64,000 nt of DNA from Altererythrobacter aquiaggeris. GTDB lineage: Bacteria > Pseudomonadota > Alphaproteobacteria > Sphingomonadales > Sphingomonadaceae. Numbering within the stretch: the first letter of the stretch is position 1; each line of letters begins with the position of its first letter. The stretch spans positions 372,001 through 436,000 of the forward strand of contig NZ_JBANRL010000001.1 in assembly GCF_037154015.1 (NCBI RefSeq), in the 5' to 3' direction. The notes under the pieces were generated by a model, which saw only the letters and a list, made by a program, of their open reading frames with translations, was not told the DNA's origin and made no database searches. Both the position numbers and the translations under genes were made by a program. Positions 1 through 8,878 of the stretch are shown in pieces.

Positions 1-191
1 CGATTACCGCCAACGGTCCGGTCGCGGTCCGTGTTTCAAAACAGATCATCGAAGAATCGCGCAGCTGGCCGATTGCAGAGCGTTACGAGAAACAGGCGGC
101 GCTGTTGCCGCAGGTGTTCATGTCGCAGGATGCGCGTGAGGGTTCGGCTGCATTTGCTGAAAAACGCAAACCGAACTGGACGGGCAAATAG
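1..191 (+). CDS. enoyl-CoA hydratase/isomerase, C-terminal fragment
   Basis: This is the 3' end of a gene cut by the window edge; the reading frame begins at base 3 and ends at TAG 189-191. The 62 visible residues resemble the C-terminal trimerisation segment of crotonase-family enoyl-CoA hydratases: a helix beginning ITANGPVAVRVSKQII, then a segment ending FAEKRKPNWTGK, close to the usual F-x-EKR-x-PxWxG ending. The family hydrates 2-enoyl-CoA in beta-oxidation. The next gene starts four bases later on the same strand, which suggests an acyl-CoA degradation operon. The active-site part lies outside the window, so substrate cannot be judged. Confidence 0.8.
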   Translation, partial: ITANGPVAVRVSKQIIEESRSWPIAERYEKQAALLPQVFMSQDAREGSAAFAEKRKPNWTGK

Positions 192-195
192 GCTG

Positions 196-1347
196 ATGGC
201 TGGCCCGCTTTCCGGTCTCAAAATTGTCGAATTTGCCGGTATCGGTCCGGGCCCGTTTTGCGGGATGATGCTGGCTGATCACGGTGCCGAAGTCATCCGG
301 ATCGACCGTCCGGCCGGCCGCGCCAGCGTTATGGGCCCTTCGGCAAAGGATATTCTGGGCCGGAGCCGCAAATCGGTTGTCGTCAATCTGAAGTCGGACG
401 AAGGCCTTGCGGCTGTTCGCCGGATTTGCGCTGCCGCCGACGGCGTTATCGAAGGCTACCGGCCGGGCGTGATGGAGCGTTTGGGGCTTGGGCCGGATGT
501 TTTGCTCGGGGATAATCCGAAGCTTGTTTATGGCCGGATGACGGGTTGGGGCCAGACCGGCCCCTATGCCCAGGCTGCGGGTCACGATATCAATTACATC
601 GCATTGGCCGGCGCGCTTCATCATTTCGGGCGCGAGGGCGAAAAGCCGACTCCGCCGATCAATCTGGTGGGGGATTTTGGCGGCGGCGGGATGATGCTCG
701 CTTTTGGTATGGTTTCCGCGCTGCTCAATGTGCAGCGCGGCGGCGCGGGCCAGGTGATCGATTGCGCCATGACTGACGGCACTGCCATTTTGATGGGCAT
801 GATCCAGGGGATGCACAATATGGGCGTGTGGGCCGACGAGCGGGGGACCAACCTTCTGGATACGGGCGCGCATTTTTACGACACGTACGAATGCGCTGAT
901 GGCAGGTACATCTCGATCGGATCGATTGAACCGCAGTTCTATGCCGAACTCAGACGGATCGCCGGTCTCGAAAATGACCAGGAATTCGACGCCCAGATGG
1001 ACAAGCGGAAATGGCCTGCCCTGAAGGCGCGGCTGGAAAGCCTGTTCAAGACCAGAAGCTGTGACGAATGGTGCAGTATGATGGAGGGGACCGACGTCTG
1101 CTTCGCGCCAGTGCTGACGCTGGGTGAAGCGCCCGACCATCCGCATAACAAGGCGCGCGGAACATTCGTCGATCTGGGCGAGGGCGGGATCCAGCCTGCG
1201 CCCGCTCCGCGCTATTCCGCGACGCCCGCCGATATGCCGCGTCCAGCGGGTGCAGCGCCCGGCGGCGATACCGATACCGTGCTCCGCGATTGCGGCCTGA
1301 CTGACACCGACATTTCGCAACTGCGCGCTTCGGGCGCGGTCGCCTGA
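196..1347 (+). CDS. alpha-methylacyl-CoA racemase (family III CoA-transferase fold)
   Basis: The 383-residue protein has the usual length for the CaiB/BaiF family. The start ATG 196 follows the previous stop by four bases and begins at the conserved GPLSGLKIVEFAGIGPGPF segment; upstream in-frame codons overlap the preceding gene. GHDINY (about residue 125) and VGDFGGGGM (about 155) match the racemase motifs that carry the catalytic His and Asp, and GSIEPQFY fits the catalytic Glu region, favouring alpha-methylacyl-CoA racemase over a true CoA-transferase. The family epimerises 2-methylacyl-CoA esters so branched acyl chains can enter beta-oxidation, which fits the neighbouring hydratase and dehydrogenases. 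Confidence 0.85.
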   Translation: MAGPLSGLKIVEFAGIGPGPFCGMMLADHGAEVIRIDRPAGRASVMGPSAKDILGRSRKSVVVNLKSDEGLAAVRRICAAADGVIEGYRPGVMERLGLGPDVLLGDNPKLVYGRMTGWGQTGPYAQAAGHDINYIALAGALHHFGREGEKPTPPINLVGDFGGGGMMLAFGMVSALLNVQRGGAGQVIDCAMTDGTAILMGMIQGMHNMGVWADERGTNLLDTGAHFYDTYECADGRYISIGSIEPQFYAELRRIAGLENDQEFDAQMDKRKWPALKARLESLFKTRSCDEWCSMMEGTDVCFAPVLTLGEAPDHPHNKARGTFVDLGEGGIQPAPAPRYSATPADMPRPAGAAPGGDTDTVLRDCGLTDTDISQLRASGAVA

Positions 1348-1370
1348 ACGCCTGCAAGGAACCATCCACC

Positions 1371-2516
1371 ATGATGCTCGATACCTCTCGCCGCTTTGCC
1401 TACAATCAAGATCACGCCATGTTTCGCGACACCGTTCGCAAGGTGTTCGATCAACATATGGTCCCGTTCCTCGATAAACACGAGCAGGACGGGATTGTGG
1501 GCCGCGAGGCATGGCTGGCGCTGGGCGAGGCAGGAATGCTGTGCCCGACAGTGTCGGAGGAAAACGGCGGGCTGGGCCTCGATTTCGGTTACAATTCCAT
1601 CGTCAATGAGGAGCAGGCCTACATCGGTTCTGCCGCCGGCTTCACCTTGCAAAGCGACATCACCGCCAATTATTTCGAGCGGCTGGGTACTGATGAACAG
1701 CGCGCAAAATATCTTCCCGGCATGGTGTCGGGCGAAGTCATCACCGCGATTGCCATGACAGAGCCGGGCGCCGGATCCGACCTCCAGGGAATTCGCACCA
1801 CTGCCAAACGCGACGGTGACGATTTCATCATCAACGGGTCGAAAACATATATCACCAACGGCCAGAACGCCGATGTCGTGATCGTGGTTGCCAAAACCAA
1901 TCCCGACGAAGGCGCAAAGGGCACGTCCTTGCTTCTGGTCGAGGCGGGTACGCCCGGATTCGAAAAGGGCCGCAATCTCGACAAGATCGGCCAGCATTCG
2001 GCCGACACGTCGGAACTGTTCTTCTCCGATGTGCGGGTGCCGAAGGAAAACCTGCTTGGCGGCGAAGGGCGCGGATTTATCCATCTGATGGAAGAATTGC
2101 CGCAGGAACGCCTGTCGATTGCGGTGGGCTGCCAGGCCGGCGCGCAGCGCGCATTCGACGAAGCGGTCGCCTTTACAAAAGACCGCAAGGCGTTTGGCAA
2201 GACGGTGTTCCAGTTCCAGAACACCAAGTTCACTCTGGCTGATCTGGCGGCTGATCTGCAGGTGGGCTGGGCGCATCTGGACTGGGCTCTGCTGCGCCAT
2301 ATGAAAGGCGAACTTACAACCGAGGAAGCCTCCGCCGCAAAGCTATGGCACACCGAACTGCAATGGAAATGCGTGGACACATCGCTCCAGCTGCATGGCG
2401 GCGCGGGCTATATGAACGAATATCTGATTGCCCGCCTGTGGCGCGATGCCCGCGTCAGCCGGATCTATGGCGGAACCAGCGAAATCATGAAGGAAGTGAT
2501 CTCGCGCGGGATTTAA
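1371..2516 (+). CDS. acyl-CoA dehydrogenase
   Basis: This 381-residue protein has the normal length and three-part architecture of the acyl-CoA dehydrogenase family: an N-terminal helical domain, a central beta domain with AMTEPGAGSDL (about residues 128-138), and a C-terminal helical domain with RKAFGKTVFQFQNTKF and a closing YGGTSEIMKEVI. These segments bind FAD and supply the catalytic Glu region. The enzyme introduces the alpha-beta double bond into acyl-CoA with electron-transfer flavoprotein as acceptor. Two consecutive ATG codons make 1371 or 1374 equally plausible. It lies 23 bases after the racemase, probably in one transcript. Chain-length specificity is not evident. Confidence 0.9.
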   Translation: MMLDTSRRFAYNQDHAMFRDTVRKVFDQHMVPFLDKHEQDGIVGREAWLALGEAGMLCPTVSEENGGLGLDFGYNSIVNEEQAYIGSAAGFTLQSDITANYFERLGTDEQRAKYLPGMVSGEVITAIAMTEPGAGSDLQGIRTTAKRDGDDFIINGSKTYITNGQNADVVIVVAKTNPDEGAKGTSLLLVEAGTPGFEKGRNLDKIGQHSADTSELFFSDVRVPKENLLGGEGRGFIHLMEELPQERLSIAVGCQAGAQRAFDEAVAFTKDRKAFGKTVFQFQNTKFTLADLAADLQVGWAHLDWALLRHMKGELTTEEASAAKLWHTELQWKCVDTSLQLHGGAGYMNEYLIARLWRDARVSRIYGGTSEIMKEVISRGI

Positions 2517-2529
2517 TCCGTGCCGCGAA

Positions 2530-3402
2530 CTACAGAAACGCTTTCAGCTCGGCCACGAAATCGTCAAACCGGTCATGATGCACCCAGTGCCCTGCGCGGT
2601 CGTAACTGGTCAGGCTGACATTATCGCCGAAATGCTTCATCCGGCCGTCGCCTTCCGGATTGGAAGCCCAGCTGTCATTGCCGTAAATCAGGCGTGTAGG
2701 GCAGGTGATCCGGCCCCATAATTCGTGCATCTGTTCCGGCCCGAAATCGTCTGGCGGCCAGACATGCATATGCGGGTCGAACTTCCAGCTGAAGGTGCCA
2801 TCCTCGTTCCGCATCACGGCGTGCAAGGTCAGGTGGCGCGCCTGTTCGTTGGATAGATAGCTGTTCTCGCCCTGCATCCTTTTCAAGGCGTCTTCGAATG
2901 TCTCGTATCGCCGCGGCGTGCGCGAGGTGGCGTTGCGTTTGTTGTCCACCCATTCGCCCCACCGTTCGTAAAACGGGTCCTTGTCCATTTCCTCCTGCCG
3001 CTTTGGCGAGGGGCCAAGACCCTCGATTGCAACCAGCTTGCGGACTTTTTCCGGAAACATCCCGGCATAACGCAGCGCAACATTGCCGCCCATCGAATGC
3101 GCCACGATCGTCACCGGCGCCCATTCGTTCTGGTGGATCAACTGCGCCAGATCGTAAACATAGGACATCAGCGGGTAATAGCCGGTGCTGGTCCATTCGC
3201 TATCACCGTGACCGCGCAGGTCCGGGCAGACCACGTGCCAGTCGTTCCGCAATGCTTCGGCAGTCCAGTCCCAGTTCCGGCAATGGTCGCGGCCGCCATG
3301 CAGCAGGATCAGCGGCGGCGCTTCGGGATTGCCCCAGTCGGCAAAGTGCAAACGGCTGCGCTGCGAGATGTAGCTTTGCGATGTCGGTCCGATCAGTTCC
3401 AT
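2530..3402 (-). CDS. alpha/beta-fold hydrolase
   Basis: The 290-residue protein has an oxyanion-hole HGGRD segment near residue 35, a PDLRGHGDS turn, the nucleophile elbow AHSMGG near residue 101, and a C-terminal AGHWVHHD segment that carries the likely catalytic His. It has no signal peptide and should be cytoplasmic. The substrate is unknown. Its position, convergent with one acyl-CoA dehydrogenase and divergent from another, suggests an ester or thioester in the same catabolic route. The start lies 105 bases from the divergent dehydrogenase start, with an 18-bp palindrome between them, so the two may share control. Confidence 0.85.
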   Translation of the reverse strand: MELIGPTSQSYISQRSRLHFADWGNPEAPPLILLHGGRDHCRNWDWTAEALRNDWHVVCPDLRGHGDSEWTSTGYYPLMSYVYDLAQLIHQNEWAPVTIVAHSMGGNVALRYAGMFPEKVRKLVAIEGLGPSPKRQEEMDKDPFYERWGEWVDNKRNATSRTPRRYETFEDALKRMQGENSYLSNEQARHLTLHAVMRNEDGTFSWKFDPHMHVWPPDDFGPEQMHELWGRITCPTRLIYGNDSWASNPEGDGRMKHFGDNVSLTSYDRAGHWVHHDRFDDFVAELKAFL

Positions 3403-3472
3403 GGCTCGTCCTATAAACAGCAGATCAGTCTGCGCAATCTGTTGCCCCAGGCGAAGCTCGTGTTACAAGCAA

Positions 3473-3490
3473 TTTAATCGACCGATTAAA
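3473..3490. promoter_or_regulatory. perfect 18-bp palindrome, probable repressor operator
   Basis: TTTAATCG and CGATTAAA form exact 8-bp inverted arms around a central AC. The site lies 18 bases before the ATG of the acyl-CoA dehydrogenase at 3508 and between divergent genes. Its size and symmetry are those of TetR-family operators, which commonly control acyl-CoA genes. No TetR gene is visible nearby, so the binding protein is an inference. Confidence 0.55.
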
Positions 3491-3507
3491 TATGAAGGAT
3501 TCGCATC

Positions 3508-4671
3508 ATGGCTGTCATCGACGTTCCCGAACCCGAATTTATGGCTGACGAGGAAATTTCGATTTTCGCCGATGCAGTCGGTAAATTCTACGCCCGGCAC
3601 GCACCTGAAAAGCGCGTGCTGAAATGGCGCGAAGACGGTCAGGTCGAACGCGAGTTCTGGAACGAGGCTGGCGAAGCGGGCCTGCTCGGCAGTTCGGTAC
3701 CCGAAGAATATGGCGGCCATGGCGGCGATTTCAGACATGAAATGGTGGTGATCGACCAGCAGGGAAAACACGCCGTCGAAGGGTTTGCTGCCAGCCTGCA
3801 CAACACCGTGATCCTGCCCTATCTCGTGCGCCACGGCACACAGGAACAGAAGAAGAAATATCTCCCCAAACTGGTATCGGGCGAGCTGGTGAGCGCGATC
3901 GCCATGACCGAGCCGGGTGTCGGTTCCGATCTTCAAAGCATCACCACGACCGCGCTCAAGGATGGCAACGGTTACCGTCTGAACGGTGCCAAGACCTATA
4001 TATCCAACGGGCAGATCGCCGATTTCATTATTGTCGCGGCCAAAACCGACCCGAACGAACGGGCCAAGGGCATTTCACTGATGCTGCTGGAAACCGACGG
4101 CGCCGAGGGTTTCAAACGGGGCAAGAAACTCGACAAGATCGGGCTTGACGCACAGGACACTTCCGAATTGTTTTTCGATGACGTGTTCATTCCGGGCGAC
4201 AATATTCTTGGCGGGGAGCCCGGCAAGGGTTTCTACCAGCTGATGGGCGAACTTCCGCAGGAACGGCTGATTATCGCCATGGGCGGGATGAACGTGATCG
4301 AGCGTGCCTTGGACGAAACGGTCAAATTCACCAAAGAGCGAAAAGCATTCGGCAAGACGATCTGGGACTTTCAGAACACCCAATTCATCATGGCCGATCT
4401 GAAAGCACGGGGCACCGCGGCCAAAATCTTCGTCAATGACTGCATTGCCAAGCATCTCGAAGGCAAGCTGGATGTTCCGACGGCTTGTATGGCGAAATAC
4501 TGGATTACCGAACTGCAGGGCGAAGTCGTTGACAAATGTCTTCAGCTTCACGGCGGATCGGGCTACATCAATGATTATCCGATTGCGCGGATGTACCGTG
4601 ACAGCAGGGTCAGCCGCATCTTTGGCGGATCGAACGAGATCATGAAAATGGTCATCGCCCGTTCGATGTAA
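3508..4671 (+). CDS. acyl-CoA dehydrogenase (second paralogue)
   Basis: The 387-residue protein is a second acyl-CoA dehydrogenase with the same domain order as the one at 1371: AMTEPGVGSDLQSI in the central beta domain, RKAFGKTIWDFQNTQF, LHGGSGYINDYPIARMYRD and a closing FGGSNEIMKMVIARSM. ATG 3508 is preceded by AAGGA at 3495-3499 with good spacing. It differs substantially from its neighbour, so it is unlikely to be a recent tandem duplication. It probably oxidises a different acyl-CoA in the same pathway, donating electrons to electron-transfer flavoprotein. The palindrome just upstream suggests repressor control. An SDR gene follows after 48 bases. Confidence 0.9.
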   Translation: MAVIDVPEPEFMADEEISIFADAVGKFYARHAPEKRVLKWREDGQVEREFWNEAGEAGLLGSSVPEEYGGHGGDFRHEMVVIDQQGKHAVEGFAASLHNTVILPYLVRHGTQEQKKKYLPKLVSGELVSAIAMTEPGVGSDLQSITTTALKDGNGYRLNGAKTYISNGQIADFIIVAAKTDPNERAKGISLMLLETDGAEGFKRGKKLDKIGLDAQDTSELFFDDVFIPGDNILGGEPGKGFYQLMGELPQERLIIAMGGMNVIERALDETVKFTKERKAFGKTIWDFQNTQFIMADLKARGTAAKIFVNDCIAKHLEGKLDVPTACMAKYWITELQGEVVDKCLQLHGGSGYINDYPIARMYRDSRVSRIFGGSNEIMKMVIARSM

Positions 4672-4719
4672 AAACCCGTCAGGCAAACTCCCAGATTACA
4701 CCACTCAAGGAACCCGACC

Positions 4720-5457
4720 ATGACCGATCCACTCGATTTCTCCGGTAAAACTGTGCTGGTTGTAGGCGGTTCAAGCGGGATCGGTAACGGCATCGCCCGC
4801 AATTTCCTTGCCCGGGGCGCCGATGTGCACATCACCGGCACGCGCGCCGGCGCTGGCGACTATGACGGTGTGGAAGGCTCCGATCTGGACGGGCTGCAAT
4901 ACGCGCAGCTCGATGTAACCGATCGCGCGGCGCTCGATGCCTATGCGGTTCCGTCGGACAAACTTGACGTTGTCATCCTGAGCCAGGGCATCGTGCTATA
5001 TGATCAGCGCGAATATGCCCGTGAAGGCTGGGATGATGTGATCGCGGTCAATATCACATCGGTGATGGACTGCGCGCGCCGGTTTCACCCGGCATTGCGC
5101 GAGGCCAAAGGCGCTTTGGTGATCCTGAATTCCATTGCCAGCTATAATGCGATGGTCGGTAATCCGGCCTATGCTGCGTCCAAGGCAGGCTCTGCCAGCC
5201 TTACCAAGACGCTGGCGCAGGCATGGGCGCGTGACGGAATTCGCGTGAACGGTATCGCGCCGGGATTTGTCGAAACCAAAATGACCACAGTCGTCACCAA
5301 GGATGAAAAACGCAGCGCCGGCGCGCTGCGGATGATCCCGCTTCACCGCTATGGCACGCCCGACGAAATGGCCGGTGTCGCCATGTTCCTGGCCTCGCCC
5401 ATGTCCGCTTATGTGGTTGGTCAGACAATCATCGCCGATGGCGGGATGACTCTCTAG
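4720..5457 (+). CDS. short-chain dehydrogenase/reductase (SDR)
   Basis: The 245-residue classical SDR has a nucleotide-binding VGGSSGIGNGIA turn at the N terminus, a catalytic Asn region in NITSV, Ser in LNSIAS, and the YAASK active-site motif. The C terminus ends VVGQTIIADGGMTL, typical of 3-oxoacyl-ACP reductase and 3-hydroxyacyl-CoA dehydrogenase-like members. The Rossmann turn reads GGSSGIG where most members have TG. It probably oxidises or reduces a hydroxyacyl or keto intermediate of the upstream acyl-CoA route. It starts 48 bases after the dehydrogenase and is followed by a hairpin, so it probably closes this operon. Confidence 0.88.
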   Translation: MTDPLDFSGKTVLVVGGSSGIGNGIARNFLARGADVHITGTRAGAGDYDGVEGSDLDGLQYAQLDVTDRAALDAYAVPSDKLDVVILSQGIVLYDQREYAREGWDDVIAVNITSVMDCARRFHPALREAKGALVILNSIASYNAMVGNPAYAASKAGSASLTKTLAQAWARDGIRVNGIAPGFVETKMTTVVTKDEKRSAGALRMIPLHRYGTPDEMAGVAMFLASPMSAYVVGQTIIADGGMTL

Positions 5458-5483
5458 CTTCTCCGAACAATTCGCCGAAATCT

Positions 5484-5505
5484 GCCCGGCTTGCGAAAGC
5501 CGGGC
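5484..5505 (+). terminator. hairpin after the SDR gene
   Basis: GCCCGGCTT and AAGCCGGGC pair perfectly over nine bases around a GCGA tetraloop, 27 bases after the SDR stop and before the cheA start. There is no long T run, so termination may be weak or factor-assisted. Confidence 0.5.
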
Positions 5506-5637
5506 ATAACCTGCCGTGCATCTCTCCCAGAAAATGGCGATCGCAGACAGAATGCGTAGCCCTGCCGGCGCAGCGAAAATTAACGCTCCATCAACCAACT
5601 TTGCCCATAGCGGCATAAAGGATGCGGGGCCGAGACG

Positions 5638-8007
5638 ATGGACGAATTGCTTCAGGAATTTATTGCGGAAACGCGCGAGATGCTCGAAGCGATGCAAGGC
5701 GAACTGGTCACCTGGGAAGCTGATCCGGCGGACCGCGAGCGCCTCGACACCATTTTCCGCTTCGTTCACACGGTAAAGGGCAATTGCGGGTTCTTCGATC
5801 TGCCCCGCATCGAGGCGCTGGCTCATGCGGCAGAAAGTACCCTTGCCGATCTGCGTGCGGAAAAGCGAGCGCCTGACGAACTTCTGGTCAGTGCCATTTT
5901 GGCGATAATCGACCGCATCGTGGCCATGGTGGATGCTATCGACGCAGGCGAAGAATTTCCCGAAAGCGGTGACGAAGTCCTGATCCGTATGCTCGGCGCC
6001 GAGAACGGGCATAGCATCGATTTTACAGAGCCCGATACCGGAAAGCAGGCAGTAGCCGGCTTGGGCGAACCGTCCAGGAACGCGGTTAAACTGGCCCGTT
6101 CCATACGCTTGCCAGTTGCGTTGCTGGACCGGGTCATGGCGGGCATGTCAGACATGGTTCTTGTGCGTAACGAGCTTTCGCGCAGTATCCGTGATACTGG
6201 CGGTGACCGGGCGGCAAGCGCGATATTCGAGCGGCTATCCGGCATTGTCGATGACGTTCGCGAAGGTGTTTCGCGCATGCGGATGCAGCGCCTGGAATAT
6301 CTGTTCGCAACGTTCCCGCGCATTGTCCGCGATCTTTCGTCGGAGCTCGGAAAGCGGGTCCATATCGAGACCGAGGGCGGCGACGTCGAACTCGATCGCG
6401 AAATGATCGAGCTGCTGCGCGATCCCCTGATGCATATGTTGCGCAACGCAATCGATCACGGGATCGAAAGGTCGGCAGAGCGACGTGAAGCGGGCAAGAA
6501 CGAGGCCGGCGTTATCCGGATTTCCGCGCGGCAATCGGGCAACAGCATTGCTATTTCGATCATTGATGACGGCAGGGGGATCGATACCAGGCGACTGGCG
6601 GACAAAGCAGTCGCGGAGGGAATAATCACAGCGGCTGAACGCGCCGCCCTGTCCGCAGAAGATTGCATCGCGCTTATATTCCAGCCCGGTCTTTCTACCG
6701 CAGCGAAAGTGACTGCGGTGTCCGGGCGAGGCGTCGGGATGGATGTCGTGCGCGAGAATGTCGAAGGCTTCGGCGGGCGTATCAAAGTCGTCAGCGATGC
6801 GGGCAAAGGCACCAGCCAGACGATCATCCTGCCTGCCACGCTCAGCATTGTTCCGGCATTGACTGTCAAAGTCGGCGGGCAGAATTTCGGCGTCCCGCGC
6901 TCCTGTGTCGAAGAAATCGTCAGCGGCGGATCCAGCGCGCTGGAATTTGACAAGGGCGGCGATACGCAGCTGGTCAGATTTCGCGGCGAGCATTTGCGCT
7001 GTGTCTCGCTGGCGAAACTATTCGGTCTTGATGCCAATCATGACCCGTGCAGCGGCGCGGTGCTGATAATCAGGCTGACCACGGGCGAATTGTTCGGTCT
7101 GGCTGTCGAACACGTTATCGACCATCAGGAACTGGTCATCAAGAAACTGCCGCCAGCAATTTCCGGAACCGAACTTTACACCGGCAGCAGTTTGCTGGAC
7201 GATGGCAGCCTGGTTCTCATGCTGTTCATAGCCGGGATCGCCCGCCGCGAAGGGCTGGTGAATGATATAGGCACACAGGCCCGCAAATCCATCACGGCAC
7301 AGCGAAGCGAAGGAATCGAAAAACAGGAAACCCGCGCCTTGCTGGTCGTCGGCCTGGACGGACAGCGTCTGATCGTGCGGATGGACCAGGTTTGCCGTAT
7401 CGAGGCGGTCGAAAGCTCGGCGATCCGGATGTCCGAAGATAGCGCGCGGGTTGTGATCGACGGAAAGATCTACCCGCTGGCGGGGCATTTGTCATCGCTC
7501 CCGCGATCCGGTGACATCGATTTGCTCAGGCTGAGCGATGAAACGCATCATGTCGCCTATGCCATCAGGTCGGTTATCGACACGGTCAAAATCACGAATG
7601 CAATTGTCGCCGATAAAACCAAAAGCGAGATCGAGGGCGTTACATTGCTGGACGGCGAAGCGATCGAAGTGCTCGACTGCCATTGGCTGTTTTCGCGGTA
7701 TGACGATTTCGATTTCGGGCAGGCAACCAAAACCTGCCAGCTGGATGATAGCGACCCGTGGACCCGCTCGATCCTTCGGCCACTCGTCGAAGCGGCGGGT
7801 TACACGATTGTGCCATTGGGCGCCGAACACAGTGCCGATGTCGCCATCGTATCAGGGGAAAACGGGGCCACGCCCGATCAGGCTGGCCGGGTCATTACGC
7901 TGACAAGCGACCCTGCCGCCGCGACCAATAATGGCGGGATGATTTATCGCTACGATCACGAGGGGCTGTTGGCTTCGCTGGTCGCCAGCAAAAGGAAAGC
8001 GTCATGA
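5638..8007 (+). CDS. cheA: chemotaxis histidine kinase CheA with extra C-terminal domains
   Basis: This 789-residue hybrid kinase starts with an Hpt domain whose phospho-acceptor is His44 (FVHTVKGNCGFF). A dimerisation segment follows at about 152-245, then a complete ATPase core: N box HMLRNAIDHGIE (267-278), G1 DDGRGID (310-316), G2 GRGVGMDVV (363-371) and G3 GKGTSQT (389-395). A CheW-like domain spans about 400-530, a second more divergent one about 570-690, and the tail resembles a receiver without an obvious phospho-Asp. No separate CheY-binding P2 domain is evident. It should phosphorylate the CheY and CheB encoded downstream. Its ATG follows a leader ending in gccgagacg, and its TGA overlaps the cheW ATG. 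Confidence 0.93.
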   Translation: MDELLQEFIAETREMLEAMQGELVTWEADPADRERLDTIFRFVHTVKGNCGFFDLPRIEALAHAAESTLADLRAEKRAPDELLVSAILAIIDRIVAMVDAIDAGEEFPESGDEVLIRMLGAENGHSIDFTEPDTGKQAVAGLGEPSRNAVKLARSIRLPVALLDRVMAGMSDMVLVRNELSRSIRDTGGDRAASAIFERLSGIVDDVREGVSRMRMQRLEYLFATFPRIVRDLSSELGKRVHIETEGGDVELDREMIELLRDPLMHMLRNAIDHGIERSAERREAGKNEAGVIRISARQSGNSIAISIIDDGRGIDTRRLADKAVAEGIITAAERAALSAEDCIALIFQPGLSTAAKVTAVSGRGVGMDVVRENVEGFGGRIKVVSDAGKGTSQTIILPATLSIVPALTVKVGGQNFGVPRSCVEEIVSGGSSALEFDKGGDTQLVRFRGEHLRCVSLAKLFGLDANHDPCSGAVLIIRLTTGELFGLAVEHVIDHQELVIKKLPPAISGTELYTGSSLLDDGSLVLMLFIAGIARREGLVNDIGTQARKSITAQRSEGIEKQETRALLVVGLDGQRLIVRMDQVCRIEAVESSAIRMSEDSARVVIDGKIYPLAGHLSSLPRSGDIDLLRLSDETHHVAYAIRSVIDTVKITNAIVADKTKSEIEGVTLLDGEAIEVLDCHWLFSRYDDFDFGQATKTCQLDDSDPWTRSILRPLVEAAGYTIVPLGAEHSADVAIVSGENGATPDQAGRVITLTSDPAAATNNGGMIYRYDHEGLLASLVASKRKAS

Positions 8008-8450
8008 ACAGGCAGGTCTTGCTGGTACAACTTGCGGGGCAGCGCGTTGCGTTCCCCGCGATCGATGTGGATTCGGTGGTCGATCTGGAGACAATCATGC
8101 CGGTGCCCGGCGTTCCGCCTCATATTCTCGGGCTGTCGACCTTGCGCAGCCGGGCCGTGACGGTGATCGATTGCGCCCAGCTGCTGGGGCGCGAGCGCGG
8201 GAGGCTTCACGAAAGCCGGCGCGCGGCTGTGTGCGCGGTTGGCGGGCATGATTACGCCTTGCTGGTGGATGCTGTGGAAGATGTGTGCGTCACGGTTACG
8301 CAGCCTTCCCCGATTCCGGGCGGCGCGGGCGCACACTGGTCCGAAATTTCCGCCGGGCTGGTGGAGACGAAAGCGGGTTCTGCAATGCTGGTCGATCCCA
8401 AGGCGTTCGTATCGGTGCCCGGCGAAGACCCGGCGGGGGAGTTCCATTAA
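8004..8450 (+). CDS. cheW: chemotaxis coupling protein CheW
   Basis: The 148-residue single CheW domain begins VLLVQLAGQRVAFPA and contains VDSVVDLETIMPVPGVPP followed by HILGLSTLRSRAVTVIDC, the characteristic CheW beta-barrel segments. CheW links receptors to the CheA kinase. ATG 8004 overlaps the cheA stop as ATGA, so translation is coupled and the stoichiometry with CheA is probably controlled that way. The typical NLRG element reads STLRS, a mild divergence. It is the second gene of the chemosensory operon. Confidence 0.9.
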   Translation: MNRQVLLVQLAGQRVAFPAIDVDSVVDLETIMPVPGVPPHILGLSTLRSRAVTVIDCAQLLGRERGRLHESRRAAVCAVGGHDYALLVDAVEDVCVTVTQPSPIPGGAGAHWSEISAGLVETKAGSAMLVDPKAFVSVPGEDPAGEFH

Positions 8451-8500
8451 TGCTTTAGTTAGGCCTGACCGCTAACCCACTGGAGAAGAGGGTTGAATAC

Positions 8501-8869
8501 ATGAAAAAAGCTTGCCTGATCGTCGATGATTCAAAAGTGATCCGCAAGGTTTCACGGCACATACTGGAATCGCTTGGCTTCGATGTATACGAAGCCGAAA
8601 ACGGCCAGATAGGCTTGGATAAATGCAGTGAAAAATCTTACGATCTGATCCTGCTCGATTGGAATATGCCCGTGATGACGGGTATCGAATTCATCAAGGC
8701 GCTGCGAGCCCGCCCCGATGGAGCAGCGCCTAAAATTGTCTTTTGCACCACGGAAAACGACATCAGCCATATCCGTCAGGCGATGAACGAGGGTGCCGAC
8801 GAATATGTCATGAAACCCTTCGACCAGCAAACGCTGCAGATCAAATTGCAACTCATCGGATTTGATTGA
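8501..8869 (+). CDS. cheY: single-domain response regulator CheY
   Basis: The 122-residue receiver contains the acidic pocket VDDSK at residues 8-12, the phospho-acceptor Asp53 in LLDWNMP, the conserved Thr in CTTEND (about 83-84) and Lys105 in VMKPF. All catalytic positions of a functional CheY are present. It has no output domain and should act by protein binding after phosphorylation by CheA. A GGAGAAGAGGG stretch lies upstream of ATG 8501. With no flagellar genes in the window, its target (flagellar switch, pili or another output) cannot be assigned. Confidence 0.92.
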   Translation: MKKACLIVDDSKVIRKVSRHILESLGFDVYEAENGQIGLDKCSEKSYDLILLDWNMPVMTGIEFIKALRARPDGAAPKIVFCTTENDISHIRQAMNEGADEYVMKPFDQQTLQIKLQLIGFD

Positions 8870-8878
8870 GAACGCCGC

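Noticed and set aside
118-1512. 464-residue minus-strand frame opposite the racemase gene
   Set aside because: Antisense shadow with Arg/His-rich composition; no ribosome site or recognisable domain.
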